A stretch of DNA of 64,000 bases from Helicobacter labetoulli (GTDB taxonomy: Bacteria; Campylobacterota; Campylobacteria; Campylobacterales; Helicobacteraceae), in NCBI RefSeq assembly GCF_003670275.1, contig NZ_QXJF01000013.1:1-64000 (forward strand), read 5' to 3'. The notes below the pieces were generated by a model. That model did not search any database. It was not told the DNA's origin and worked only from the letters and a program-made list of their open reading frames with translations. Below are positions 49,101 to 56,594 of this stretch, in pieces (the stretch's first letter is position 1; every line of letters starts with the position of its first letter). Position numbers and translations under genes: made by a program.

Positions 49101-49238
49101 TTGCAAGACTTTATTTTGTAGGGTTAAATACTCCTTTAAGGCATTTAGCAGATTCTCTAAAGCAGTGCGATGAGTATGTTCCTTATCCTGTGTGGAAATA
49201 TCCTGCAAAGCTTCAAGGTAGTTTTGTAAAAATTGCAT
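46119..49238 (-). CDS. Type IIG restriction-modification enzyme
   Basis: A single 1039-residue protein joins nuclease, methyltransferase and specificity regions. Near the N-terminus GRGAPDFLI (Asp65) and YIENKR (Glu79, Lys81) form a PD-(D/E)xK nuclease site. A helical linker leads to an N6-adenine methyltransferase with motif I LDFATGTGTFLLEAFRKAL and motif IV ITGNPPYNALS. The rest is a target-recognition region with the motif VCYRTCGVNGLDNIF. ATG 49238 is used, with AAGGAG inside the end of bpt; GTG 49244 is less likely. It lies between bpt and thiE, both housekeeping, which suggests insertion. The recognition sequence is unknown. Confidence 0.9.
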   Translation of the reverse strand: MQFLQNYLEALQDISTQDKEHTHRTALENLLNALKEYLTLQNKVLQSIHIKHEPNNDKEGRGAPDFLITKDSLTLGYIENKRVNTDLDSISQSPQIEKYLRLSDNLMLTDYLRFCLVRKNDKGNAEIVRECRICELSQLQALVKNPKLFNLETKAKELTELFSLFFSQSPSPIITAKEFANALAQRTRILKDEMIEKQSNTHIQGLFNAFKESLYKELEFITFADSFAQTLTYSLFLAKLNNNTNEKITLDNAYNFIPKSFSLIQAMSKFLRELKELDSIKWLLEEIIAIINHIDISEIIKDLNKLSQKDLLGEHIYKDPYLHLYEDFLKEYDESLREVRGVYYTPAPVVKFIIDSIDLTLQKDFNKQGLQSAITDDNITLLDFATGTGTFLLEAFRKALESSNKNSVKYNPKALIQRFYGFEFLIAPYTITHLKISQAFKEEFEAELNENESLNITLTNTLYMSSKANEINKQSNLFVGMAELTKEFEKAQEIKSKDILIITGNPPYNALSINKYDISAYKYCGLRENKQTSKIPINEKKHRLNDDYIKFIRFAQNKIDNQDSGIIALITNNSFFDGVTMNGMRWNLLNSFDKIYLLNLHGDSNKHEVCPNGNKDENVFDIKQGVGISIFVKTKPKKNLSNTPKCEVFYYDLYGSRKFKYDFLYSKNLDSIKWQQLKPQNPSYEFFIQNDKLRKIYDKGRSLKDIFVKAGLGICTYRDFFCYANSKDEMMKRIETFSKQTDEQSKIDFALEDSGTWSIRWAKQELLETKLDEKLIQKVHFKPFDFKYTYYTGKSSGFLGRPAGAVQNLMLQNNIGLVCYRTCGVNGLDNIFIANGLIDLHLVGSGSSIFPLYLQDPMRDENLSKEFREFIDSTYKEHFSPEQILGYIYAVLFHKDYREKYLDFLKIDFPKIPFVESKETFLALSNLGSSLISLHLLQDDALDSSIGEPLYTNKNDKNLIIEKPSYNAESKQLFINKSLYFDKVDSSVWEYKIGGYQVLDKYLKSHKGEEIDFTHFQKIIQTLHKSLEIESRIATIELI

Positions 49239-49240
49239 TT

Positions 49241-49969
49241 TCACTCCTTAGTATAAAGCTCCCAAATGGGTAGCTCAAAAATATCGGGAGCATTTTTCAA
49301 CATTTCAAAGGGGGTAAAACGCTCCTTGTAACCCATACAATAATGATCTTTAATCCAATATCCGGGGTAAAAATATTTCAGTCCAAATTCCTGCCCTATG
49401 CTGATTTGTTTGAGAATATTTAAAGTGCCAAGGCTATAGTGTGAAAAATTATGGTCATAGTAAAAATATACCGCTGTAATACTATCCAAAAGTGCATCAA
49501 CAAGTCCAACGCCAATAAGCTCTGAATCTAGAAAATACAAAAATTCATAGCCAAAATCCTGATGTCCATCTACAAACATATCCATATAAGATTCTGGCGT
49601 TATGGGGGTGTATTCCCAACCTTTTTTATCACGCATAGCTTGATGATAGCGATTGTAAAGCTCTATGTGAGCTTGTGAAATAGTGGGCTTTTGTATGTGT
49701 ATATCAATGTTTTGAGCCTTTTTTAGCACTCTTTTTTGATTCTTGCTAAATTTAAAATCATCAATCAAAGTGCGGATTGAGATACAATCATTACAGCCTT
49801 GACACATCGGCACAAAAAAGTAATTCCCAAAGCGTCTCCAACCACGCTCTAAAAGTCCGTGGTAAAAGTTAGGTGTTGTATGCTGAATGTGAAAATATCT
49901 AAAAATGCTTTTCTTAGAATCTATGTAGCTACAAGTTTTTTCTTCGGAGTAAAATTCTACCAATCTCAT
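49241..49969 (-). CDS. bpt: Aspartate/glutamate leucyltransferase
   Basis: Bpt transfers Leu from Leu-tRNA to N-terminal Asp or Glu of proteins, marking them for ClpAP by the N-degron pathway. The 242-residue protein starts MRLVEFYSEEKTCSYIDSKK and has CQGCNDCISIRTLIDDFKF with the Cys cluster, FSKNQKRVLKKAQNI and YYDHNFSHYSLGTLNILKQI, all typical of the bacterial ATE-like family. Its last codons hold the ribosome binding site of the restriction-modification gene. Confidence 0.92.
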   Translation of the reverse strand: MRLVEFYSEEKTCSYIDSKKSIFRYFHIQHTTPNFYHGLLERGWRRFGNYFFVPMCQGCNDCISIRTLIDDFKFSKNQKRVLKKAQNIDIHIQKPTISQAHIELYNRYHQAMRDKKGWEYTPITPESYMDMFVDGHQDFGYEFLYFLDSELIGVGLVDALLDSITAVYFYYDHNFSHYSLGTLNILKQISIGQEFGLKYFYPGYWIKDHYCMGYKERFTPFEMLKNAPDIFELPIWELYTKE

Positions 49970-49982
49970 TCATACACTCATT

Positions 49983-51179
49983 TCATTTAATATGCTCGTA
50001 GTTTTTCTTATGTGTGGTTACTTTCACAAGGTAGCGTCTACCCTCGCTAGAGGGGAGTTTTGATTGAATCGTGTCATAGACTTTTTTAGCGGACATAGCG
50101 TTTATACGGTTAAAGGCTTGATTTTTATCATTAGCAAAAGTCCTTAGCACACTTCCTGCTCCGGCGTTATAAGCGGTGATGACGCAGTATTCTTGGCTTT
50201 GCTTGTCTTTAATATTGGGTAAGTAGCGATTAAAAAGAATGCTAAGATATGCTACGCCGTATTCAATATTTGTTTCAGGGTTAAAGAGCATTTCTTTTGT
50301 TGGCATACCTTTTTTACCATTAATTAGCTCATACGCATCAGCCCCTGCCGTGCTTGGCACAACCTGCATAAGCCCATAAGCTGGAGCATTGCTCACAGCA
50401 TAGGGGTTAAAGTTAGATTCTGTTTGGATAATGCCTAGCACAAGGGCTGGAGAGATATTGTATTTGTGAGCGTATTTTCGCACAAGCTCTTCGTATTTAT
50501 GCTCACTCTTGCTTTGATAATCCCCCACCATTTGCAAATCCACATAGCTTACAAGACTTCCCTTGCTGTCTTTGCGAGTTTTTAGCTCATTTTCCACAAG
50601 GTATTTAGCATATCGCTCCGCACGCCATTGTGTCAAAATGTCCTCTCCATCGTGGTCTTTAATCAGCCCAGCAAGAAAAGGTTTGCCATCAAATTTAAAA
50701 TCATCACTAGAGTATAAATCTACTTTGCTTGGGTCTTGTGGTAAAAGAAGAGTGTTTGTAATGGCTTGTTCTAGGGACTTTGTGGGGTTTGAGGTGTCAA
50801 TTGTTTCAATGCGTATTGCACCGGTATGGAAGTTGATACTTGCTTTGGATTTGTAGTGATTTGAGTATTTGACATAGGTTTCAGTGCTTGGCAAACTCAC
50901 ATCTTCCTTGCTCCACTGCTTGGCAACATTGCCGCTTAGGTCATTTGCGACTTTTGCGTATTGTCGCTTGGCTTCCTTAATATCTCGCATAAGGGCTTTA
51001 CTATCTGTGGCGTAGATTCTAAATTGATTTCCTGCGATTTGTCGCATTGCGTAGCTTGGATCATCGGCTATGGCTATTTTTGCAGCATTTTCTGGCGTGA
51101 GTGCCGAGCAACCAAAAATGCCTAGAGTCAAAGTAAAGGCTATGCTAAATTGCGTGTATTGTTTGGTGTAATGTTTCAT
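49983..51179 (-). CDS. Membrane-bound lytic transglycosylase, MltC-like
   Basis: From ATG 51179 the protein is 398 residues with a lipoprotein signal (FSIAFTLTLGIFGCSAL). An MltC-type N-terminal domain covers about residues 30-230. An SLT domain follows, with the catalytic Glu in GIIQTESNFNPYAVS, then APAYGLMQVVPSTAGADAYE, NPETNIEYGVAYLSILF and ITAYNAGAGSVLRTF. It cleaves glycan strands with 1,6-anhydro-MurNAc formation at the outer membrane. An earlier ATG (51194) has no ribosome binding site. It is divergent from the radical SAM gene. Confidence 0.9.
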   Translation of the reverse strand: MKHYTKQYTQFSIAFTLTLGIFGCSALTPENAAKIAIADDPSYAMRQIAGNQFRIYATDSKALMRDIKEAKRQYAKVANDLSGNVAKQWSKEDVSLPSTETYVKYSNHYKSKASINFHTGAIRIETIDTSNPTKSLEQAITNTLLLPQDPSKVDLYSSDDFKFDGKPFLAGLIKDHDGEDILTQWRAERYAKYLVENELKTRKDSKGSLVSYVDLQMVGDYQSKSEHKYEELVRKYAHKYNISPALVLGIIQTESNFNPYAVSNAPAYGLMQVVPSTAGADAYELINGKKGMPTKEMLFNPETNIEYGVAYLSILFNRYLPNIKDKQSQEYCVITAYNAGAGSVLRTFANDKNQAFNRINAMSAKKVYDTIQSKLPSSEGRRYLVKVTTHKKNYEHIK

Positions 51180-51359
51180 ATTGTTGCATCTCATTATTGT
51201 TTTGGTGTGAAAAAATCAGAGCCTTGATTCTAGCGTAAAAAGTTAAGTGCAGTGTAACAAATTAGCGTTGCCCTAATGATAGAAAATGTGCTATACTTTT
51301 GAGTTGTGAGCTTAAAGTAATGTTTGAAGGTTGTAAAAAAAGTTTTTAAGGAAGAAGGC

Positions 51360-52295
51360 GTGGAAATTGTATTTGGTCCTGTGGATTCTCGGCGTTTTGG
51401 ACGCTCACTTGGTGTTGATTTGTCCCCAAGCAAAAAGCAGTGTAATTTTGATTGTGTGTATTGTGAGCTACAAGGGGCAAAAACAATGGAGAGTATGCAA
51501 GAGATTGTGCTTGTGGATTCTATCTTACAGGCGGTGCAGACAGCTCTTAGAACACAAAAATGTGATGTTTTAACACTTACTGCAAATGGTGAGCCAACGC
51601 TCTATCCGTATTTGTATGAATTAATTAGCAATCTAAAAGATATTGTGCCAGAATCTATGAAAATTCTCGTTCTTACAAATGGGTCGCTTTTGTGGAAAAA
51701 GGAAGTGCAAGATTCTCTTATGCTTGTGGATATTGTAAAATTTTCTTGTGATAGTTTAGAATCTCAAGCCTTTAAACGCATAGACCGCCCACATACAAGC
51801 CTTAATCTAGCACAGATTGAGCAGGGTATAAGGGAATTTTGCCAAAGATTTAATGGAGAGATTGTGAGCGAAGTGCTATTTGTGAAAGGTATCAATGATA
51901 CAAAAGAACAGGCTAGGCAAATTGCTAGATTCTTATCAACGCTTCAAGGTCTAAAACGCGTTGATATAGGGAGTATTGATCGCCCACCGGCTTATAAAGT
52001 AGAGGCAGTGAGTGATGAGAAGCTAAAAGAACTTGCCTCATATTTTTACGCTTATGATAATTTATGCATCTCTCTTCCAAGACGCTCACAAAACAAGGCA
52101 GAAGAGAATCTTAGCTTGCAAACCTATGATACAAATGGACTGATAGGGCTTATTAAACGCCGCCCATTAAGCACATTAGACGCACAAAAAATACTAGATT
52201 CTAAAACTTTAGCACTTTTAGATGAACTTTGCCAAAAAAAAATTGTAAAGCAGTGTAGTGTGGGAGAAAATATATTTTATCAAATTGTGGGATAA
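51360..52295 (+). CDS. Radical SAM protein
   Basis: The protein carries CNFDCVYCEL, the CxxxCxxC cluster motif in the form used by a class of short radical SAM proteins that begin FGPVDSRRFGRSLGVDLSP. LTANGEPTLYPYL and LVLTNGSLL follow, then a helical C-terminal domain with a winged-helix-like tail. GTG 51360 after AAGGAAG is the preferred start; TTG 51324 is possible. The product is about 311 residues. The reaction is not known to me. It is divergent from the transglycosylase gene. Confidence 0.82.
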   Translation: MEIVFGPVDSRRFGRSLGVDLSPSKKQCNFDCVYCELQGAKTMESMQEIVLVDSILQAVQTALRTQKCDVLTLTANGEPTLYPYLYELISNLKDIVPESMKILVLTNGSLLWKKEVQDSLMLVDIVKFSCDSLESQAFKRIDRPHTSLNLAQIEQGIREFCQRFNGEIVSEVLFVKGINDTKEQARQIARFLSTLQGLKRVDIGSIDRPPAYKVEAVSDEKLKELASYFYAYDNLCISLPRRSQNKAEENLSLQTYDTNGLIGLIKRRPLSTLDAQKILDSKTLALLDELCQKKIVKQCSVGENIFYQIVG

Positions 52296-52407
52296 AAGTT
52301 AAAAGATTTTGATTATAATACCTTGCTTTTTGTATTAGAATTCTAGCTTTTTTGTTACTGCAGAATCCACCTACAAGGGCAAAACAACAATAACAAGGAG
52401 AGATTTT

Positions 52408-53046
52408 ATGTTTGAATTACGCAAATTGCCTTATGGCACAAATGAATTTGGTAACTTTATCAGTGAGCAGGCTTTTGAATATCACTATGGTAAACATCAT
52501 CAAACTTATGTGAATAATCTAAACAACCTTATCAAAGGCACAGAGTTTGAAAATGCCGAGCTTGGTGATATTATCCTTAAATCAAGTGGGGGCGTGTTTA
52601 ATAACGCGGCTCAAGTGTATAATCACGATTTTTATTGGGATTGTATTAGCCCTAAGGCAAGTGAGCTAAGTGCTGAACTAAGTGCAGCGATTAATGCGGA
52701 GTTTGGCTCACTTGATGGCTTGAAAGAAAAATTCATCGCTTCAAGCACAACGCTTTTTGGTTCAGGCTGGAACTGGCTTGTGTATAACACACAAAACAAA
52801 AAGCTTGAAATCGTGCAAACAAGCAATGCAGCAACTCCTGCGACAGATTCTAAAGTGCCACTTTTGGTTGTTGATGTGTGGGAACACGCCTATTACATTG
52901 ACCATAGGAATGCTCGTCCTGCGTATTTGGAAGCGTTTTGGAAGCATATTAATTGGGCTTTTGTCTCTGTGTCTTATAAATGGGCATTGGAAAGAGGCGT
53001 TGAATCTTTCAAATTTTATGCAAATGAGCTTCACCCTGTTAAATAA
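52408..53046 (+). CDS. sodB: Superoxide dismutase (Fe)
   Basis: The protein has 212 residues. Metal ligands are His26 (EYHYGKHH), a His in VYNHDFYWDCI, and Asp and His in VVDVWEHAYYIDHRNARPAY. FGSGWNWLVY fits the Fe or Mn family, and the sequence looks like the Fe type of Helicobacter. ATG 52408 follows AAGGAGAG. It disposes of superoxide in the cytoplasm; tpx elsewhere in the window handles the peroxide. Confidence 0.96.
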   Translation: MFELRKLPYGTNEFGNFISEQAFEYHYGKHHQTYVNNLNNLIKGTEFENAELGDIILKSSGGVFNNAAQVYNHDFYWDCISPKASELSAELSAAINAEFGSLDGLKEKFIASSTTLFGSGWNWLVYNTQNKKLEIVQTSNAATPATDSKVPLLVVDVWEHAYYIDHRNARPAYLEAFWKHINWAFVSVSYKWALERGVESFKFYANELHPVK

Positions 53047-53127
53047 GGGCGTTAATGGCACTCACGCTTGTGGGTGTCGCTATGATATTTTCTCATTTTA
53101 TAAAACTCATAAAACTAAGGGCATAAG

Positions 53128-53961
53128 ATGACACAATATCATATTCAGCAATTTATCGTTCAAGCCTTACAAGAGGATTTAGGCAGGGGCGATCTCTATG
53201 CCTTAATCGCGCAGGACAAAAATGCAAAGGCATATATTTTAGCCAAACAAGATGGCGTGTTTTCGGGCTTTGTGTATTTGCAGGAGTTGGCAAGGCATTT
53301 TGATGTAAAGATTCTAGATTCACATAATGATGGAGATAGCTTTAAAAAAGGCACACATCTTTGTGTCTTGGGTGGAAGTCATATTGCACTTTTGCAAATG
53401 GAGCGAGTGCTGCTTAATATCCTAGCTCACAGCAGCGGTATAGCCACACTCACTTATGCCTATACTTCAAAAATTAGCAATTTACCTATAAAGTTGCTAG
53501 ATACACGCAAGACTCGCCCTCTTTTACGAGAGCTAGAAAAATATTCCGTTGTTAATGGTGGCGGGAGTAATCACCGCTTTGGGCTAGATTCTATGCTGAT
53601 GTTAAAGGACACGCATTTGGCTCATATTGCAGACTTGCAGAGAGTAATTAGCAATGCAAGGAATAGATTGCCATTTATGTGTCCTATTGAAGTGGAGTGT
53701 GAAAGTCTAGAATCTGCTATGAAGGCAATGGAGGCTGGAGCTGATGTTGTGATGTGTGATAATATGTCAATAGATGAGATTAAAGAAGTTGTGGCGTATC
53801 GCAATGTGTCTGCAAGACATATCAAGCTTGAAGCAAGTGGCAATATAAGCCTTGAAAATATTGTAGAATACGCACAAAGTGGTGTTGATGCTATCAGTGT
53901 AGGCTCACTCATTCATCAGGCAAGATGGCTTGATTTAAGCTTTAAAATCCACACTTGCTAG
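53128..53961 (+). CDS. nadC: Quinolinate phosphoribosyltransferase (nicotinate-nucleotide pyrophosphorylase)
   Basis: NadC converts quinolinate and PRPP to nicotinate mononucleotide and CO2. The 277-residue protein has ALQEDLGRGDLYA, LLNILAHSSGIATLTY, KLLDTRKTRPLLRELEKYSVVNGGG, HRFGLDSMLMLKDTHLAH, PIEVECESLESA and LEASGNISLENI, which are the family blocks. nadA lies 5.9 kb downstream on the same strand. thiL follows 15 bases later. Confidence 0.96.
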   Translation: MTQYHIQQFIVQALQEDLGRGDLYALIAQDKNAKAYILAKQDGVFSGFVYLQELARHFDVKILDSHNDGDSFKKGTHLCVLGGSHIALLQMERVLLNILAHSSGIATLTYAYTSKISNLPIKLLDTRKTRPLLRELEKYSVVNGGGSNHRFGLDSMLMLKDTHLAHIADLQRVISNARNRLPFMCPIEVECESLESAMKAMEAGADVVMCDNMSIDEIKEVVAYRNVSARHIKLEASGNISLENIVEYAQSGVDAISVGSLIHQARWLDLSFKIHTC

Positions 53962-53976
53962 ATTCTAGGCATAAAA

Positions 53977-54996
53977 ATGGCTCATAAAATAGCATTTGAT
54001 AAAGAAGCATTTTTTATTCATTTATTAGAGCAAAGTGGCGTTACAAAGGGCATTGGTGATGATTGTGTTATTTTGGGCAATATGAAAAATGCCTATCCAC
54101 GCACACATAGGGCACAGATTCAGCATAGGCGACATATTTTTTTAAAATCCACTCGCATTACAGAATCTTTGCATAAATCCTTTAATGCCAAAAAACCTTT
54201 GGTTGTGGGTATGGATAGCTTTTGTGAAGGAGTGCATTTTTTGCAGGAGTGGTTTTCTCCTTATGCTCTTGCGTATAAGGCATTTTTGGTTAATTACTCC
54301 GATATTGTGGCGATGAATGCTACTGCAGCTTATGCTATGCTAAGCATTACTTTGCCGCGAGAGTGGGGAAAAAGCGAGATAAGACAAAGTGTGCAGGGCA
54401 TAAGTGATTTTTGTAAAAAGTTTAAGATTTTTCTTATCGGTGGGGATACGATTAGCTCTAAAACTTTGGAATTTCACATCACTTTTTTTGGTTTTGCTAA
54501 CAAGCACACGCTCTATCGTGATAGAATCCCGCGTAATTGCGTCCTATACGCAACTTGTGATAGATATCCAAGTAAAACTATCGCTCAAGGTATAAAAGTG
54601 CTAAAAAATCTATTAAAAAACGATAGACAAAGGATTTCAAAAGACAATCTTAAAGCAAAAGGGCGATTTTTAAAGCCACAGATTCGCGTAGAGTTTATAA
54701 GAAGCTGTGAGAGATTTTTGCAAGGGGGGCTAGATATATCTGATGGAATCTTACAAGAAATTAAACGGCTTTGCATTCTTAATCATTGTGGTTTCAAAAG
54801 CTCTGTGCCGCTTTTTGCTGATAGCTCAAAGGCATTGCTACAAAGCGGTGAAGTGTATGAAATGCTCCTAGCCATAAATCCAAAAGATACGCTAAGGCTT
54901 AAGCGACAAGCGGCACGACATAGGATTAAGCTTCTTAAGCTTGGCACTTTTAGGCAAAAACGCACACTTTTGCCTAAAAATACACTTTGGCATTAA
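53977..54996 (+). CDS. thiL: Thiamine-monophosphate kinase
   Basis: ThiL phosphorylates thiamine monophosphate to the diphosphate. The 339-residue protein has TKGIGDDCVIL, LVVGMDSFCEGVHFL, YSDIVAMNATAAYAMLSITLP, FLIGGDTISS and GLDISDGILQEIKRL, the PurM-like family markers. An extra basic stretch of about 35 residues between the second and third motifs departs from the usual form. It follows nadC by 15 bases. Thiamine synthesis is also represented by thiE. Confidence 0.9.
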   Translation: MAHKIAFDKEAFFIHLLEQSGVTKGIGDDCVILGNMKNAYPRTHRAQIQHRRHIFLKSTRITESLHKSFNAKKPLVVGMDSFCEGVHFLQEWFSPYALAYKAFLVNYSDIVAMNATAAYAMLSITLPREWGKSEIRQSVQGISDFCKKFKIFLIGGDTISSKTLEFHITFFGFANKHTLYRDRIPRNCVLYATCDRYPSKTIAQGIKVLKNLLKNDRQRISKDNLKAKGRFLKPQIRVEFIRSCERFLQGGLDISDGILQEIKRLCILNHCGFKSSVPLFADSSKALLQSGEVYEMLLAINPKDTLRLKRQAARHRIKLLKLGTFRQKRTLLPKNTLWH

Positions 54997-55024
54997 ATCT
55001 CATCAACATAACAAGGAGAAGTAG

Positions 55025-55852
55025 ATGAATATTATCTTAGCCACGGGGAATCACAATAAAATCCGCGAGTTTAAAGCGATTTTGCAAGAGCAGCAGATTC
55101 AGGATTCTATCCAAAATTCTATCAATGTATATGCGTATAGCGATTTTCTCGCTCCTTTTGAGATTGAGGAAAATGGTATAAGTTTCAAAGAAAATGCTAC
55201 TATTAAGCTCAAGGCTATTTATCAGGCATTTTGCAAAAAGGTGCAAAGTGATATAAAAGCTCAAGATTCTATGCAGCATTTGCTTCAAGCACCATTGGTT
55301 TTTATCGCTGAAGATAGTGGGCTATGTGTGCCTATGCTGGAGAATGAGCCGGGCATTTATAGTGCAAGGTATTGTGAGTATCTCAAACTACAAGGGCAAA
55401 ATCTTAGCAATGTAACAAAGCTTTGTAATAGTGCTGATGAGGCAAATCTTATGTGTTTATGTGAAAAACTCTCACATCTTTTGAGTGCAGGGCAGATTCA
55501 AATACCTGCATTTTTTGTCGCTCACATTGCTTTGCTTATTGTGCCTATGCAATTTTATGTGGATTGTGGGCTAGATTCTACACTGCCATCTTTTGAAGTT
55601 TTGCAAGTGGAGCATTGTGAGGGGATTTTGCACGGAGAAGTGATTGATAAACCAAGGGGCAAAGAAGGCTTTGGCTATGATCCTATTTTTATCCCAAGTG
55701 AATCTAATCCACACAAGCAAACATTAGCAGAATTTTCATCAAGTGCTAAAAATACTATATCTCATCGTAAGAAAGCCTTTTTGCAATGTGCCACAAAGCT
55801 TATTCCTTGTAAAGATTTAGAATCTTTTAAGGTAAAAGCAAATCTTTTGTAG
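55025..55852 (+). CDS. rdgB: XTP/dITP diphosphatase (RdgB/HAM1 family)
   Basis: The enzyme removes non-canonical purine triphosphates. MNIILATGNHNKIREFKAIL, FIAEDSGLCVPMLENEPGIYSARYC, GKEGFGYDPIFIPSE and LAEFSSSAKNTISHRKKAF are the conserved blocks. At 275 residues it is 60-70 longer than typical, mainly from two inserted segments (residues about 75-95 and 120-160) that look low in conservation. ATG 55025 follows AAGGAG. It comes 28 bases after thiL. Confidence 0.9.
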   Translation: MNIILATGNHNKIREFKAILQEQQIQDSIQNSINVYAYSDFLAPFEIEENGISFKENATIKLKAIYQAFCKKVQSDIKAQDSMQHLLQAPLVFIAEDSGLCVPMLENEPGIYSARYCEYLKLQGQNLSNVTKLCNSADEANLMCLCEKLSHLLSAGQIQIPAFFVAHIALLIVPMQFYVDCGLDSTLPSFEVLQVEHCEGILHGEVIDKPRGKEGFGYDPIFIPSESNPHKQTLAEFSSSAKNTISHRKKAFLQCATKLIPCKDLESFKVKANLL

Positions 55853-55894
55853 ATACAATCCCAAGTTTTAAATTTCAAAAATAAAGGACTTCGT

Positions 55895-56575
55895 ATGTTG
55901 AAAACAACAACTTCAAAAATCTCTCTAGCAGTATGTGGAGTGTTGTTTATGGCAGCTTGCACGACAAACCCATATACAGGTGAATCTCAAGTAAGCAAAA
56001 CTGCTATCGGTGCGATTGGCACAGCGGCAGTTGGTGCGGGTATTGGTGCATTGGTAAAGAAAAAAGATAGAGCTAAAAGTGCAGCTATTGGTGCTGGTGT
56101 GGGTGCATTAGCTGGTGGTGCTGTGGGTGGATATATGGACTATCAGGATAAGCAACTCCAAAAAGAGCTTCAAGGCACAGGTGTGAGCGTAACAAGAGAG
56201 GGTGATGAGATTATTCTTAATATGCCTGGTGATATTACCTTTAAAAGTGGTAGTGATGATTTAAGCTCTGATTTTTACAAGGTGCTAAACTCTGTGGCAA
56301 AGGTGCTAAACAAATATGATAAAACAATTATAACCGTTGTAGGATTCATAGACAATACAGGTTCTAATAAAGTGAATCTTGATCTCTCTAAAAAACGCGC
56401 ACAAAGTGTTGCAGCATACCTTCAAAGCCAAAAGGTTAAAGCTGAACGCTTTGTAGTTGATGGACTAGGTGAGAGTGAGCTAATTGCTTCAAACAAAACA
56501 GCTGAAGGTAGGCAAAAAATCGCCGTGTTGAAATCTCTCTTACTGCGATTACAAAATAAAACATTCCTAGCCTGA
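55895..56575 (+). CDS. OmpA-family lipoprotein with glycine-zipper, C-terminus frameshifted
   Basis: MLKTTTSKISLAVCGVLFMAACTTNPY has a lipobox. A glycine-zipper segment (AIGAIGTAAVGAGIGALVKK, AAIGAGVGALAGGAVGGY) follows, then an OmpA peptidoglycan-binding domain (VVGFIDNTGSNKVNLDLSKK, RAQSVAAYL). The domain normally ends GRQKNRRVEI, but here reads GRQKIAVLKS. Adding one A to the A6 run at 56514-56519 gives QKNRRVEISLTAITK and a stop at 56557. So the last part is out of frame, by a real slip or a sequence error. In frame it would be a YiaD-like outer-membrane lipoprotein. Confidence 0.88.
   Translation: MLKTTTSKISLAVCGVLFMAACTTNPYTGESQVSKTAIGAIGTAAVGAGIGALVKKKDRAKSAAIGAGVGALAGGAVGGYMDYQDKQLQKELQGTGVSVTREGDEIILNMPGDITFKSGSDDLSSDFYKVLNSVAKVLNKYDKTIITVVGFIDNTGSNKVNLDLSKKRAQSVAAYLQSQKVKAERFVVDGLGESELIASNKTAEGRQKIAVLKSLLLRLQNKTFLA
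56514..56519 (+). repeat. A6 run at the OmpA lipoprotein frameshift
   Basis: Six A bases; seven would restore the conserved NRRVEI ending. Confidence 0.7.
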
Positions 56576-56584
56576 AGGCTAGGA
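56565..56584 (+). terminator. Hairpin after the OmpA lipoprotein gene
   Basis: TCCTAGCC, a TGAA loop and GGCTAGGA form an 8-bp stem shortly after the natural stop at 56557. There is no U-run, so it may be an attenuating or stabilising hairpin before the next gene. Confidence 0.45.
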
Positions 56585-56594
56585 TTCTACAATA

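Noticed and set aside
53047-53127. Possible terminator or riboswitch between sodB and nadC
   Set aside because: Only an imperfect CACTCAC/GTGGGTG stem without a U-run was seen, too weak to call.
52757-53131. A 124-residue plus-strand frame
   Set aside because: It overlaps sodB in another frame and the start of nadC; sodB is certain.
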